A program made the position numbers and the translations under genes. DNA of 32,337 nt, from NCBI GenBank assembly GCA_030595715.1, contig JAUVCN010000024.1:1-32337 (forward strand), written 5' to 3'. Every line of letters starts with the position of its first letter. The first letter of the stretch is position 1. Of the stretch, positions 13,221-22,052 are shown one piece after another. The notes below the pieces were generated by a model that was given only the letters and a program-made list of their open reading frames with translations, did not search any database and was not told the origin of the DNA. Source of the DNA: Thermoplasmatales archaeon. GTDB taxonomy: Archaea > Thermoplasmatota > Penumbrarchaeia > Penumbrarchaeales > Penumbrarchaeaceae.

Positions 13221-15353
13221 CTATTCTTTCTTCCTCACGACCATTTCGACATCCATGCCGTCTGAGGGAAGGACCGACATGACCTGCTCCATCTCTCCGC
13301 CAAGTTCTGCGGATATCTTCTTCACGACGTCGGATTTCTTGATGTTCCCCGGTCTGATCCTGAAATATTTCCCGTTGCACATCTTGAGAACGGCGGTCTC
13401 CGGGCCGAACATCACTTTTGGAACACCTTCGACATATATCGTTCCTGCAGCACCGACCAATGGAAGTTTGTCCACCATGTTCTTCTTTCCTCTGATGATG
13501 AAGGATCCCTTTGCCACGAACTCCCCGGATTGGGGGGTCCTCGAAACCTGATCAGGGATCACCCAGTAGGCTGGAGTGGATCCGATCTTCGCATTCCACG
13601 CCTTGGAATGGAGAACGGAGAAATGGCACCCTTGGACCTTGGTGGCATCATCTGCTATCTGATCTTTTTCCACCCTTATCACAACACTGGAAGCTCCCGA
13701 GATATCCGCATGGGCATAGAGATCAGTATCCCTCATGTATTTTTTGACAACCCTTTCATTGGACTTCGCATCCCTGCCCCCTATCATCAGGATGCCTTCG
13801 GATGAGAAACACCATCTGAAGTTCTCGAACCAGAACTTTCGAAGTTTCTTCCGATCAATATCTTCTGATGCCATCTCCTCGATCTCTTTTTCTGCTTTTT
13901 TTATCTTCTCATTTGTTATATTGATCGCCTTTTTAATACCGTCAAGTTTTCGTTTCGATCTCTTTGACATCTCGTAGAGAAGGTCTGCATTCTGATTGAT
14001 GGTCCGATCCAGGCTCAAAGCGACCTCTTCCTCTCCTCTTTCACTTGATAGTCTAACCTTGATATATCCACCACCCCTTCTATCATACGTATAGGAGACC
14101 ACATCAGGGAAAATGGAATTATCGGCATTATATTGTGTCCTATCGAATCCGTTCAGCAGTTCTTCTATCTTCTGATAGTTGGTATACAGTGCGTCTGCCA
14201 GGATACTGTATCCTTCCGATTCTCTCTCCCTTTCGATCTTTGCTTTTTCCTGGCTCTTCAGCATTTTCCCGAGTTTATCGATGGCTCTTTCCTTCTTTCT
14301 TTCCAATGGGGCCATGGGTTTTGACTCTTCGAACATGTATGTTTCTATGGCATCGTTCATTGACCCCATTTTCAGGTAATGATCATTTTCAACACCTATT
14401 CTTTCGGCTGATAGGCGTTCCAATCCTTTTTTTTGGTCCCTCATGCCGAAAAGAGATGATAGGAAGCAGGGTTCTATCAAAGTGGGGTCCCCCCTCTGGA
14501 AATGGACATAGGCACCTTTCTCACGTTCCATTCCAACAAGGAGATCATTGAGAGATGACCAGATGTTCTCGATCTTGTCCACTGATAGACCGGATACAGA
14601 GGATCTTTTGTCGATACCTGCTCTGAAGCATACCTCTTCTGCATGGATCGGAGGAAGGTTTACCCTTCTTATCAGGAACCTGACAAGATCATCGGTGGAA
14701 GCCTTGATCCTCACTCCGAATTCCTCCCTGGAGAGTTCGAATGTATCGATCCCTGAGGGAGGTGGGACGAAGGTCTCTCCTCGTTTCACCGTTCTTGAGG
14801 ACCAGGACTTCGATGTGAAGGGTGCTTCGATGGTATCTCCCTTGACGAGTATCGCATTTCCATCCCCGAACAGCTCAAGATAGAGTTTGCTCTCTTTATC
14901 CTCGTTCGCAAAGGGATTGAACGTGAGGACCACAAGTCTATCAAGTTCCACCTGGGATATGTCATTCAATATCCTGTTCTTCAAGGACTTCCGGAGCTTC
15001 ATGACAAATGATGACGGGTCCTTTGGCATCTCTGATCCTATCTGGGATGAGAAGAACAGGAATCCACCCATTTTAATATAGAGATCGAACTTGACATAAT
15101 TTCCGATCCCCTCTCCAAGGGAGATGCCTTCTATCTCCTCTTTATCCCCTTCCTCTTCCTCCTTACCAAGGATAGCAGCGGCAATTCCATTGTCTTCGGC
15201 TGCATTCATCAACTGTTCCCGTCGGACAGCGAACCTGAGAACGATCGTCCCATAATCCAATTGATATGCTTTATGGAAGAAAGCACCTTTCAGGACCTGT
15301 GCCTCCTCAACGACCTTTCTAATAGCCATTGAAGAAAGGGATTTCTTAATCAT
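13221..15353 (-). CDS. rqcH: NFACT/RqcH ribosome-associated quality control protein
   Basis: The 710-aa protein is an archaeal NFACT (Rqc2/NEMF/RqcH) homologue. It is expected to bind a stalled large ribosomal subunit with its peptidyl-tRNA and recruit tRNA to add a C-terminal tail. The NFACT-N domain fills residues 1-~220, with the functionally essential Asp-Arg pair in QVELDRL (138-139). Helix-hairpin and coiled-coil parts span ~250-520. The NFACT-R domain follows, with FRWCFSSEGILMIGGRDAKSNE and LYAHADISGASSVVIR. An acidic insert (KEEEEGDKEE, ~63-73) is unusual. The C-terminal end is the NFACT-C region. TATA (15379-15385) is ~28 nt before the ATG. Confidence 0.93.
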   Translation of the reverse strand: MIKKSLSSMAIRKVVEEAQVLKGAFFHKAYQLDYGTIVLRFAVRREQLMNAAEDNGIAAAILGKEEEEGDKEEIEGISLGEGIGNYVKFDLYIKMGGFLFFSSQIGSEMPKDPSSFVMKLRKSLKNRILNDISQVELDRLVVLTFNPFANEDKESKLYLELFGDGNAILVKGDTIEAPFTSKSWSSRTVKRGETFVPPPSGIDTFELSREEFGVRIKASTDDLVRFLIRRVNLPPIHAEEVCFRAGIDKRSSVSGLSVDKIENIWSSLNDLLVGMEREKGAYVHFQRGDPTLIEPCFLSSLFGMRDQKKGLERLSAERIGVENDHYLKMGSMNDAIETYMFEESKPMAPLERKKERAIDKLGKMLKSQEKAKIERERESEGYSILADALYTNYQKIEELLNGFDRTQYNADNSIFPDVVSYTYDRRGGGYIKVRLSSERGEEEVALSLDRTINQNADLLYEMSKRSKRKLDGIKKAINITNEKIKKAEKEIEEMASEDIDRKKLRKFWFENFRWCFSSEGILMIGGRDAKSNERVVKKYMRDTDLYAHADISGASSVVIRVEKDQIADDATKVQGCHFSVLHSKAWNAKIGSTPAYWVIPDQVSRTPQSGEFVAKGSFIIRGKKNMVDKLPLVGAAGTIYVEGVPKVMFGPETAVLKMCNGKYFRIRPGNIKKSDVVKKISAELGGEMEQVMSVLPSDGMDVEMVVRKKE

Positions 15354-15378
15354 ACTCCCCTCGACAATTGATGCCTTA

Positions 15379-15385
15379 TTTATAA
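15379..15385. promoter_or_regulatory. Shared TATA box between NFACT and the DUF11-like gene
   Basis: TTTATAA reads as a TATA box on both strands. It lies ~28 nt from the NFACT ATG (leaderless) and predicts a start near 15407 for the rightward gene, with a ~67-nt leader. Confidence 0.5.
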
Positions 15386-15473
15386 CCTGTGAATCGACCC
15401 TGTTCCATAGTGGGGTTTATTAGAAATGGGGTGTTTACCTTCTATTGGAAATGATATTTCTTGGAGGGTTCAT

Positions 15474-17462
15474 ATGGAGGAAGAACAGGTTGTCGATATT
15501 GAAAGGAAGCTCGTTGGAAGGGTCCCGTATTACTATGGTCTGAAGGAGGGAACCACCACTCTGGAAGCAGATTCTGGTTTTGGAAAGGTTGGTGCAAAGA
15601 TGGATCCGAAGACAGGAGCTTTGATGTATGAGAAGTTCGAGGATTGGATAACCAAGGAGAAGACCATAAGACAGGAGGTCGAAATTTCCAACATCAGGTT
15701 CTCAAAGGATTCTGGAGCCATGATAGAGTTCCTTGAATCCGAAAAGGTTCATTTGGGGGTCGATTCCTCTGTGAGGGATCACAGTGCAAGTGGCATAATA
15801 TCGGTTCACAACAGGTCCAACAAGGACAGGATCTGGGATGTGGATGTTACATTCCATGAAGAGATGGGTATTGCCAAGCTTGATACGGGTCATATCGGAG
15901 CAAAGGAGATAGAACCAGGCAAGAGTGTATCGAAGACCTATGGGATGTTCCTTCATGAACCCTCCCTTGCTCTTGAAGAGGTTATCACAACTCATCCTGA
16001 CCTTCCCGAGTCCAGAGTGGTCATAGGCGGAAGGCAGTCCCATGTGGTCGTTCAACTCGGAATTAAGAACCTGGCACCCATCGAGTATGAACAGGTACTT
16101 TTCATCAAGGAGGTTCCGGTCGAAATGAAGAATATCATATTCCCGACCGAAAATCCGGAAGATGTGAAGATAGAAGATGGTAAGCTGATCTGGAAGATCC
16201 CCAGTATGGCACATGGAGAAATGAGGTTCATAAGATATGAAGGGGACCTTGAAGCTTCAATGTCAACTCCCATCCCCGCAGGGGATATCCATCTGACCGC
16301 CAGGGGAGATGAGATCATCACCAATATCGTGGTGGATTCGTTCGAGGCAATGTGCCGGAACATGTATTTCATCGAGGCGGATGAAACCGAGGAACCCGGA
16401 GAGTGGATCTGCAGGTTCGTTGTTGAGAACACTTCTGATTTCGAAGTGGATGTGATAAAGGTTGAGGTCCAGGATGCAGTAAATAGTAGAGTATACCTTG
16501 ATCTGGAGGATCACCATGTTGCTGTTGCCCCGGGAGATCGATGGGAATCGGATTCCTGGCTGGTATCCGGGTCTGAGAGGCCTTCTTTCATCAAGAACCT
16601 GGTTCTGAACGTGGTTCCCGGTCTTCTGAAGAGGACCAATTTCGAGCTCATCAAAGAGGGTGGGGAGTATTTCCCTGCCGCACTTTCCTTCAAGAAATCC
16701 TTTGATAAATCGAAGGTTGAAGCAAAGAGGGATACGGATATCACTGCACAGCTGATAATCGAGAACACGGGTGGAGCGGATATAGAGCATATATTCATCA
16801 GGGACAGTCTTCCAAAATATTTCCTTCCTCCATCACAATCCATGCTCAGGGTTGAAAAGGGCGGTATCGAAATGAAGGAGAATGTCGGTGTCCATGTGGA
16901 ATCAGAAGATGCAGGTCCTACCTCGGAGCAGATGTTCTTCATAAGGATCGACGATCTATCGAGGTTCGGTGGACCTCTCAAGACAGGAGAGAGGATGGTC
17001 ATCAAATACATGACCACCGTTCACCGACCCGAACCCGAAGAAAGGATTGCCGCACCTGCCGAGGTGGACGCCAGATCCAGGCTTCCGGGTCCAGTTATCT
17101 CGGGTCAGGATACGGCCGGTGCTCCCATCGTTGAGACCATGCAGGTGCTGAGACGGTTCTCCGTTGGAAAATCCATTGAACAGGGTTCAATGGAGGGTGA
17201 GTATCATATTGAGCTCCTTTATCGTAATAGAGGGAACAATCCAATATCGGACCTTGTCCTCAGGGATATAATACCGGAGAACTTCATCGGTACCAAATAT
17301 TCTGTTGCTCCACTTGAAGAGCCCACTCCCGAGGGGGTCACCATTCTGGAATGGAGCTTTGAAAAGATACAACCGGGGCAATCCATTGTAATATCCTACT
17401 CATTGAAAGGTGAGGGTGAGTATCACGCGAGAGATGCACAGATATTCTACAATTCACAGTAA
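15474..17462 (+). CDS. Five-repeat DUF11/Ig-like protein without export signal
   Basis: The 662-aa protein contains five recognisable beta-sandwich units ending in a 'N-x-[ST/G]...V..D..P' pattern, at about residues 107, 194, 314, 425 and 580. Examples are IISVHNRSNKDRIWDVDV, CRFVVENTSDFEVDVIKV, AQLIIENTGGADIEHIFIRDSLP and IELLYRNRGNNPISDLVLRDIIP. Such DUF11-like modules are normally on secreted proteins, but there is no signal peptide or membrane segment here, so it is probably cytosolic or membrane-associated through a partner. The start was placed at ATG 15474 because of GGAGGG upstream and the poor fit of the first 16 residues. Function is unknown. Confidence 0.7.
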   Translation: MEEEQVVDIERKLVGRVPYYYGLKEGTTTLEADSGFGKVGAKMDPKTGALMYEKFEDWITKEKTIRQEVEISNIRFSKDSGAMIEFLESEKVHLGVDSSVRDHSASGIISVHNRSNKDRIWDVDVTFHEEMGIAKLDTGHIGAKEIEPGKSVSKTYGMFLHEPSLALEEVITTHPDLPESRVVIGGRQSHVVVQLGIKNLAPIEYEQVLFIKEVPVEMKNIIFPTENPEDVKIEDGKLIWKIPSMAHGEMRFIRYEGDLEASMSTPIPAGDIHLTARGDEIITNIVVDSFEAMCRNMYFIEADETEEPGEWICRFVVENTSDFEVDVIKVEVQDAVNSRVYLDLEDHHVAVAPGDRWESDSWLVSGSERPSFIKNLVLNVVPGLLKRTNFELIKEGGEYFPAALSFKKSFDKSKVEAKRDTDITAQLIIENTGGADIEHIFIRDSLPKYFLPPSQSMLRVEKGGIEMKENVGVHVESEDAGPTSEQMFFIRIDDLSRFGGPLKTGERMVIKYMTTVHRPEPEERIAAPAEVDARSRLPGPVISGQDTAGAPIVETMQVLRRFSVGKSIEQGSMEGEYHIELLYRNRGNNPISDLVLRDIIPENFIGTKYSVAPLEEPTPEGVTILEWSFEKIQPGQSIVISYSLKGEGEYHARDAQIFYNSQ

Positions 17463-17525
17463 TTGAATGAAGTTGGACCACAGGACCTATGATACGATCA
17501 GTTTTTACTTGGTCGGGATAGTGAC

Positions 17526-18593
17526 TCACTTCTCTCTTCCGGGAGGTGGCCTTCGTGATCTATAATGTCTTTCCATCTCGGCAGAGGCTCTCATGGGTCT
17601 CTGTCTGGATACGGTCCTTGGAAGATCCGGTTCAGGCTCCTCTCTCTCTTTCCCGAAAACCTTTCCAATGGAATGTATACCGAGGTCAAGAATGAATGGG
17701 AAGCTCACCAGAACGATCAATGCGATGATCAGATTCTTCATTGAATTATCATTCCAGTTGTCGTTTCCCTCGATCTTCAACTTGATGATGCCGAACCATG
17801 GCAGCTCTCCAACCGATCTGCCTATGACCCAATCTTCTTCGACCGGCTCTATCCACTTGGGATCGGTGAATCCTGATGTCTGATCAACACCGGCATTGTC
17901 GTCACCTTTGGTGATGAAACCACCATGGGGTTTGATCTTGAACTCATAGAAACTGTACAAGATGTCGCCAAGATCTATCAAGAGGCCCATATCTTTCGTC
18001 CCCTCGGGCCACTCATATCCTTCTATCGTTAATATTCCCTTGAAATTCATCTGGCCTGTCAATGGGATGTCAAACCCACCATAGAGGTTATTGTCCCAAT
18101 CGAGGTCCGTATCATTGAATTCCAGATACATTACAGCCCGATGTATGATCGCAGTCCTATCTGCATCTCCATTTGGCCTGAAGATGATAACATCACCAAA
18201 TGAATCGTAAGTTCGGTAGTCCTTATCGATCCCTTCAAAGTATGGAATGATGTCACTTTCTCCTTCGGTCTTCTTAACGAAAACAAGGTCCCCCGTATCG
18301 ATCACTCCGACATATGACATGTCATTAGAATGCTGCATCGAACCTGACTGTACTACCACGAGCGGAGGCCAGTTATCGGTATATGTGTACAGTCCTCCGA
18401 CCAGAAGGAAGAGGACTATGAATGCGGCCAGGATATCAAAGAGGAATGATCTTGCCTCTTTCTTCCACCTGGGTAATCCCACTATCTTCTCTGGTTCTTC
18501 CTCTGGCTCTTTTCTGGATATTATGGATTCCCTGTAGGTCCTTCTTTCCATCGCCCTGCCATGGGGCCTTGGTGGAGGTTGGGTTCTTTCCAT
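17526..18593 (-). CDS. Archaeal signal peptidase I (S26B type)
   Basis: The 355-aa membrane protease removes signal peptides from exported proteins. The catalytic residues follow the archaeal/Sec11 Ser-His-Asp scheme: S85 in QSGSMQH, H151 in IIHRAV, and Asp in TKGDDN (231-232). Membrane helices are at ~50-70 (before the active site) and ~280-305. It is much longer than a minimal archaeal enzyme because of ~45-residue cytosolic tails rich in Arg and Pro at both ends (TQPPPRPHGR; RSRRPPPGRE), plus an insert of ~60 residues after the His box. The start has GGTGAG upstream. The neighbouring exported proteins are natural substrates. Confidence 0.92.
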   Translation of the reverse strand: MERTQPPPRPHGRAMERRTYRESIISRKEPEEEPEKIVGLPRWKKEARSFLFDILAAFIVLFLLVGGLYTYTDNWPPLVVVQSGSMQHSNDMSYVGVIDTGDLVFVKKTEGESDIIPYFEGIDKDYRTYDSFGDVIIFRPNGDADRTAIIHRAVMYLEFNDTDLDWDNNLYGGFDIPLTGQMNFKGILTIEGYEWPEGTKDMGLLIDLGDILYSFYEFKIKPHGGFITKGDDNAGVDQTSGFTDPKWIEPVEEDWVIGRSVGELPWFGIIKLKIEGNDNWNDNSMKNLIIALIVLVSFPFILDLGIHSIGKVFGKEREEPEPDLPRTVSRQRPMRASAEMERHYRSRRPPPGREK

Positions 18594-18699
18594 GGTCTCA
18601 CCAGAGATTGTCAGAGTAACGATGCACTTGTAATAAGCTTTACCCGGCTCATACTTGGATATATGGACATCATTTTATTACAGGGATCAATTGCCCATC

Positions 18700-19641
18700 A
18701 TGGTCCTGAACAGAGGTCTCCTTGTGTGTGGGAACATGAACATCGACAGGATATATTCGGTTGAATGTCTACCATCGGAAGGAGAATCAACACCCATTTC
18801 TGCAGAACGAACGGTATTTGGGGGGTGTGGCGGAAATATCGCTATTGCAGCTGCCAGGGTCGGTGTGCGAACAAGATTATCCTCTGTCATAGGCCAGGAT
18901 TTCCCTGCGGATTACTCCCGAAATATGGAAATGGCCGGTGTGGAACTGGACTTGGTCAGTATCTCTGACTCTCTCCCTTCACCGTATTGTATTATTCTCT
19001 CCGCTCCGGGCGGCAGACAGTCATATGCGTTCAATCCTGGTTCCATGATAGAACAGAAGGATCTGAAGGTCCCCCTGGATAGTAAAATAAGCCATGTTCA
19101 TATTGCGACATCTGACCCATCATTCTCGATCCGAGCTGCAAAGGAACTCTCTCGAATGGGTTCATCTGTTTCTTTCGATCCGGGAATGGAGATATTCTTC
19201 AGGTGGAATGTGGATCTGCTCCGGAAGATCCTTGCACATTGTGATCGGTTCTTCGGGAATATCGGTGAATGGAAGCATCTTGGCGAGCAGCTTGGATGGG
19301 GGGGTGATGTTCATACTTTTTCGGGGATAGGCGTTCCTCACTTCATTGATGCTTTCGAGCACATTGAAGAAGCAGTGATCACTCTTGGTGCTGCCGGATC
19401 GGTCCTGATCACCAAGGATGGATCCCATTACGAAGGTCCGATAGAGGTTGGTGAGGTTGTGGATGCAACCGGTGCGGGGGATGCCTTCAGAGGTGGATTC
19501 TACGGGGCCCTTACAAGGGGGTATTCCTCCGGGGAAGCTCTAAAGTTCGGAAACGCTATGGGGGCATTGTCGATAAAGAGCGAAGGTCCACAGGATTACG
19601 AGGCAACTTGGGATAAATTGATCCACCTTACGGGTATCTGA
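18700..19641 (+). CDS. PfkB-family sugar or nucleoside kinase
   Basis: The 313-aa enzyme belongs to the ribokinase/PfkB family and uses ATP to phosphorylate a sugar, nucleoside or similar alcohol. The N-terminal GNMNIDRIY and FGGCGGNIAIAAARVG regions contain the substrate-binding Asp and the glycine-rich signature 1. VVDATGAGDAFRGGF near residue 260 is signature 2, with the catalytic-base Asp in GAGD. Substrate cannot be assigned; the CGGNIA pattern occurs in archaeal nucleoside-kinase and ribokinase branches. The track start (TTG 18655) was rejected; TTTTATTA at 18673-18680 lies ~24 nt before ATG 18700, indicating a leaderless start. The gene is divergent from signal peptidase. Confidence 0.88.
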   Translation: MVLNRGLLVCGNMNIDRIYSVECLPSEGESTPISAERTVFGGCGGNIAIAAARVGVRTRLSSVIGQDFPADYSRNMEMAGVELDLVSISDSLPSPYCIILSAPGGRQSYAFNPGSMIEQKDLKVPLDSKISHVHIATSDPSFSIRAAKELSRMGSSVSFDPGMEIFFRWNVDLLRKILAHCDRFFGNIGEWKHLGEQLGWGGDVHTFSGIGVPHFIDAFEHIEEAVITLGAAGSVLITKDGSHYEGPIEVGEVVDATGAGDAFRGGFYGALTRGYSSGEALKFGNAMGALSIKSEGPQDYEATWDKLIHLTGI

Positions 19642-21036
19642 TCAGTATCTTGTTTTTCTGATGATAAGGACCAATGCGACAAGGATCACAATGCACATCA
19701 GTACCACAGACGATATGGCCAATACAAATGGGTCGAACACCGTTCTGTTATCCTCTTCGTAGTCTGGATCCAGGAGGACGATGACCTTGATGGTCCTCGA
19801 TATATGGAGATCCGGATCGCCCGACCTTACCTCCAGTTCCCTGATTCCCGGGTTCCTGAACGTGTGTGTGAGATCCTCTCCTGTTGAGATCGGCTTTCCA
19901 TCGACCGACCAGGAATATTCGCTATCCTCATGATAGAATTCCCATCCATCATCGATATCAGTTACGGTGATGTCGATCCTTTCTCCCTGCTTAACGAAAA
20001 GGACCTTATGATAGGCTGACCCCTTCAACCCATGCTCATCTGTTATTTCGAGTCCAATGACCTTGAAACCGGTTTTATTTAACGTTGTCTGATCGACCAT
20101 TTCCTTTCCGATGCATCTCTTTTTGATCGAGGACCGGTTCCAGATATTCCATTCAAAGGAGATTATTTCGCTGTCAAGGTCGATAGAATCACTTCCATCC
20201 AGATGTAACAGGACTCCATCTTCCAATACCTCGCCGGTTAGCTTGATCGAAGGTCTTGGACCCTTGAGGATCCACATGATCCCGACATCCTTTTCAGGGG
20301 TCCAGTAGGTGTATTCCCTTTTGAGGAGTCGATATCCTTCCGTTCCATCCACCGGGGTCATTATGAACTCGGTCTGATCCAGTAAGATATCAAGATCCCA
20401 CCCGGTCCGACTATCGGCCCCGAAAACATTGTTAATGAAATTACCATTCTCGTATTCGTTCGCTACAAGTGATACGTTCACATAGAACAGGAATACCGCA
20501 TGGTCGATGTGATCGTTCCATATCTTTCCTGTCCTTGCGAGATATATGTAGGAGAATAATCGATCTCCATAGTAAGAGTCACGGGTGATATTCCTTCGGT
20601 AATCCACAGTAATATTAACCGATCCATGAGGATGTGCGCTCACGTTGAACACTATCGCATGGAATTCCTCTCCTTCAAAGAACCTGAGGTCCGAACTCCA
20701 CATCTTCCAACTGAATTCCGTCTCAATGCCATTAACTTTCAAACCAATTTCAAAAGGTGTATTGTAGAATGGGAGGGCGATGGCCTCCGAGATCGTCTTA
20801 TTTACCTTGTTGATCAGCTGATACTTTCCGATCACCCTTGCTTTTTCATCTATCCAGACCGTGACCTTCTCCGTAGCGAACCTGAATTGTGTTCCATTCT
20901 GAAGGGATGGTCCACCATCAGGTGTATCGATCGTAATTTCAGGAATAGGGGCGGGATTACCTTCTGCAACAAATACAGTATTGATGGGTATCAGAAACAT
21001 CAGGATGAATATTGGTAGGGTCAATTTCCATCTCAT
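19642..21036 (-). CDS. Surface protein with PKD-like domains and C-terminal anchor
   Basis: The 464-aa protein has a signal peptide (WKLTLPIFILMFLIPINTVFVAEG) and a C-terminal membrane helix (FVLAISSVVLMCIVILVALVLII) followed by a short basic end, so nearly all of it faces outside. The central part carries beta-rich domains; HLDGSDSIDLDSEIISFEWNI and EDLTHTFRNPGIRELEVRSGD are PKD-type motifs. Several N-glycosylation sequons (NGT, NKT, NVS, NIT, NRS) fit an exported protein. The N-terminal half (residues ~30-270) is unrecognised. It was probably made by the Sec pathway and cut by the nearby signal peptidase. The stop codon meets the kinase stop in TGATCA. Confidence 0.8.
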   Translation of the reverse strand: MRWKLTLPIFILMFLIPINTVFVAEGNPAPIPEITIDTPDGGPSLQNGTQFRFATEKVTVWIDEKARVIGKYQLINKVNKTISEAIALPFYNTPFEIGLKVNGIETEFSWKMWSSDLRFFEGEEFHAIVFNVSAHPHGSVNITVDYRRNITRDSYYGDRLFSYIYLARTGKIWNDHIDHAVFLFYVNVSLVANEYENGNFINNVFGADSRTGWDLDILLDQTEFIMTPVDGTEGYRLLKREYTYWTPEKDVGIMWILKGPRPSIKLTGEVLEDGVLLHLDGSDSIDLDSEIISFEWNIWNRSSIKKRCIGKEMVDQTTLNKTGFKVIGLEITDEHGLKGSAYHKVLFVKQGERIDITVTDIDDGWEFYHEDSEYSWSVDGKPISTGEDLTHTFRNPGIRELEVRSGDPDLHISRTIKVIVLLDPDYEEDNRTVFDPFVLAISSVVLMCIVILVALVLIIRKTRY

Positions 21037-21260
21037 CTTCCCACTTCAGAAAAACATGGTGGAGTGAGTATTTAGTATTATTTGTACGAGATGTTTATAA
21101 AAGGTCCCGCTCAGCTCGCCCATCATTCATCATATGTCAGCTATGTCTCTTACATCATCGCGGGAAGGGGGATATGACCTGTTGGTATAAATCTGTCACC
21201 TATTATCTTCCAACCATCGATGCAAACGGAGCTTTGTTCGGTCACTTTTATTCTGTAAGA

Positions 21261-21268
21261 TTTAAATA
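21261..21268 (+). promoter_or_regulatory. TATA box of the GGGP synthase operon
   Basis: TTTAAATA, centred 29 nt before ATG 21294, predicts a leaderless transcript for the GGGPS-MGMT pair. The 257-nt region 21037-21293 also contains TTTATAAAA at 21094, followed by nothing I can assign. Confidence 0.55.
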
Positions 21269-21293
21269 ATCACATACGATTGACAACTTCACT

Positions 21294-22052
21294 ATGTCCA
21301 TCCTGGGATCCTTCCACACCCTCCTGTCGAAAGGACCTGTCCATATAACATTGATAGATCCCGATAAACAGAACCCTCAAAAGGCCGCATTGATGGCAAA
21401 GGGAGCGGAAGAGGGGGGTTCCGATGTAATACTTGTTGGGGGGACCTCAGGTGTTGACATCTCGAAACAGGAAGAGACCCTAGATACTGTTAGAGATGCC
21501 ACAGATCTTCCCGTTGTGATATTTCCCACTTCTGCAGATATCCTATCGATCAACGCAAATGCAGTGTTCTACATGAGCCTCCTGAACTCCAGAGATATCA
21601 GATTCGTGGTCGGCGAGGCTGTCAGATCCTCGCTGAAACTCTTCGATATGGGTATTGAAGTGATCCCTGTCGGATATCTGGTCTTCGAACCCGGCATGCT
21701 TGTTGGGAAGGTCGGTGATGTCGACCTTATCGGAAGGGATGACCTGGAGATGGGTCGTTCCTATGCAAAAGCAGTGGAGTTCCTTGGAATGGACCTTTGC
21801 TATCTGGAGGGCGGTTCGGGTGTGGACTCTCCCATCCCTTCCAGTATGGTATCTGCTATAAGTTCGATCATTGACATTCCTTTGATATTGGGAGGAGGCA
21901 TCAATACTCCGGAAAGGGCTGCGGATGCCGTGAGGTCCGGAGCGGATATCATTGTGACAGGAACAATGGTGGAGAGGTCCAATGATGTTGCATCATCCAT
22001 ATCAGAGATGATCGCTTCCATGAAGGAAGCATGGAAGGAGAGAGGCCCTTGA
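21294..22052 (+). CDS. Geranylgeranylglyceryl phosphate synthase
   Basis: This 252-aa enzyme joins geranylgeranyl diphosphate to sn-glycerol-1-phosphate, the first committed step of archaeal ether-lipid synthesis. It is a TIM barrel of the PcrB/GGGPS family. HITLIDPDKQNP (about 18-29) is the conserved first strand, ILVGGTSGVD the second, VIFPTSADIL follows, and CYLEGGSGVDSP plus LILGGGIN and DIIVTGTM form the phosphate-binding C-terminal side. The YLEGGSG signature and length match the archaeal group II type. It is an archaeal marker gene. The MGMT gene begins inside the last codons, with a TTGA overlap, so the pair is translated from one message. Confidence 0.95.
   Translation: MSILGSFHTLLSKGPVHITLIDPDKQNPQKAALMAKGAEEGGSDVILVGGTSGVDISKQEETLDTVRDATDLPVVIFPTSADILSINANAVFYMSLLNSRDIRFVVGEAVRSSLKLFDMGIEVIPVGYLVFEPGMLVGKVGDVDLIGRDDLEMGRSYAKAVEFLGMDLCYLEGGSGVDSPIPSSMVSAISSIIDIPLILGGGINTPERAADAVRSGADIIVTGTMVERSNDVASSISEMIASMKEAWKERGP

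Noticed and set aside
14135-14551. 138-aa and other plus-strand ORFs antisense to NFACT
   Set aside because: They are complementary to a well-conserved coding frame and rich in Ser/Phe/Leu from reverse reading; no start signal is visible.
15702-16214. 170-aa minus-strand ORF and similar ones within the DUF11-like gene
   Set aside because: Shadows of a 662-codon frame with clear repeats; low-quality composition.
21012-21269. 85-aa plus-strand ORF in the gap before GGGP synthase
   Set aside because: It overlaps the signal peptide of the PKD protein and the GGGPS TATA box. A TATA-like TTTATAAAA at 21094 and a 6-bp TCCCGC/GCGGGA pairing are present, but I found no tRNA or stable RNA fold.
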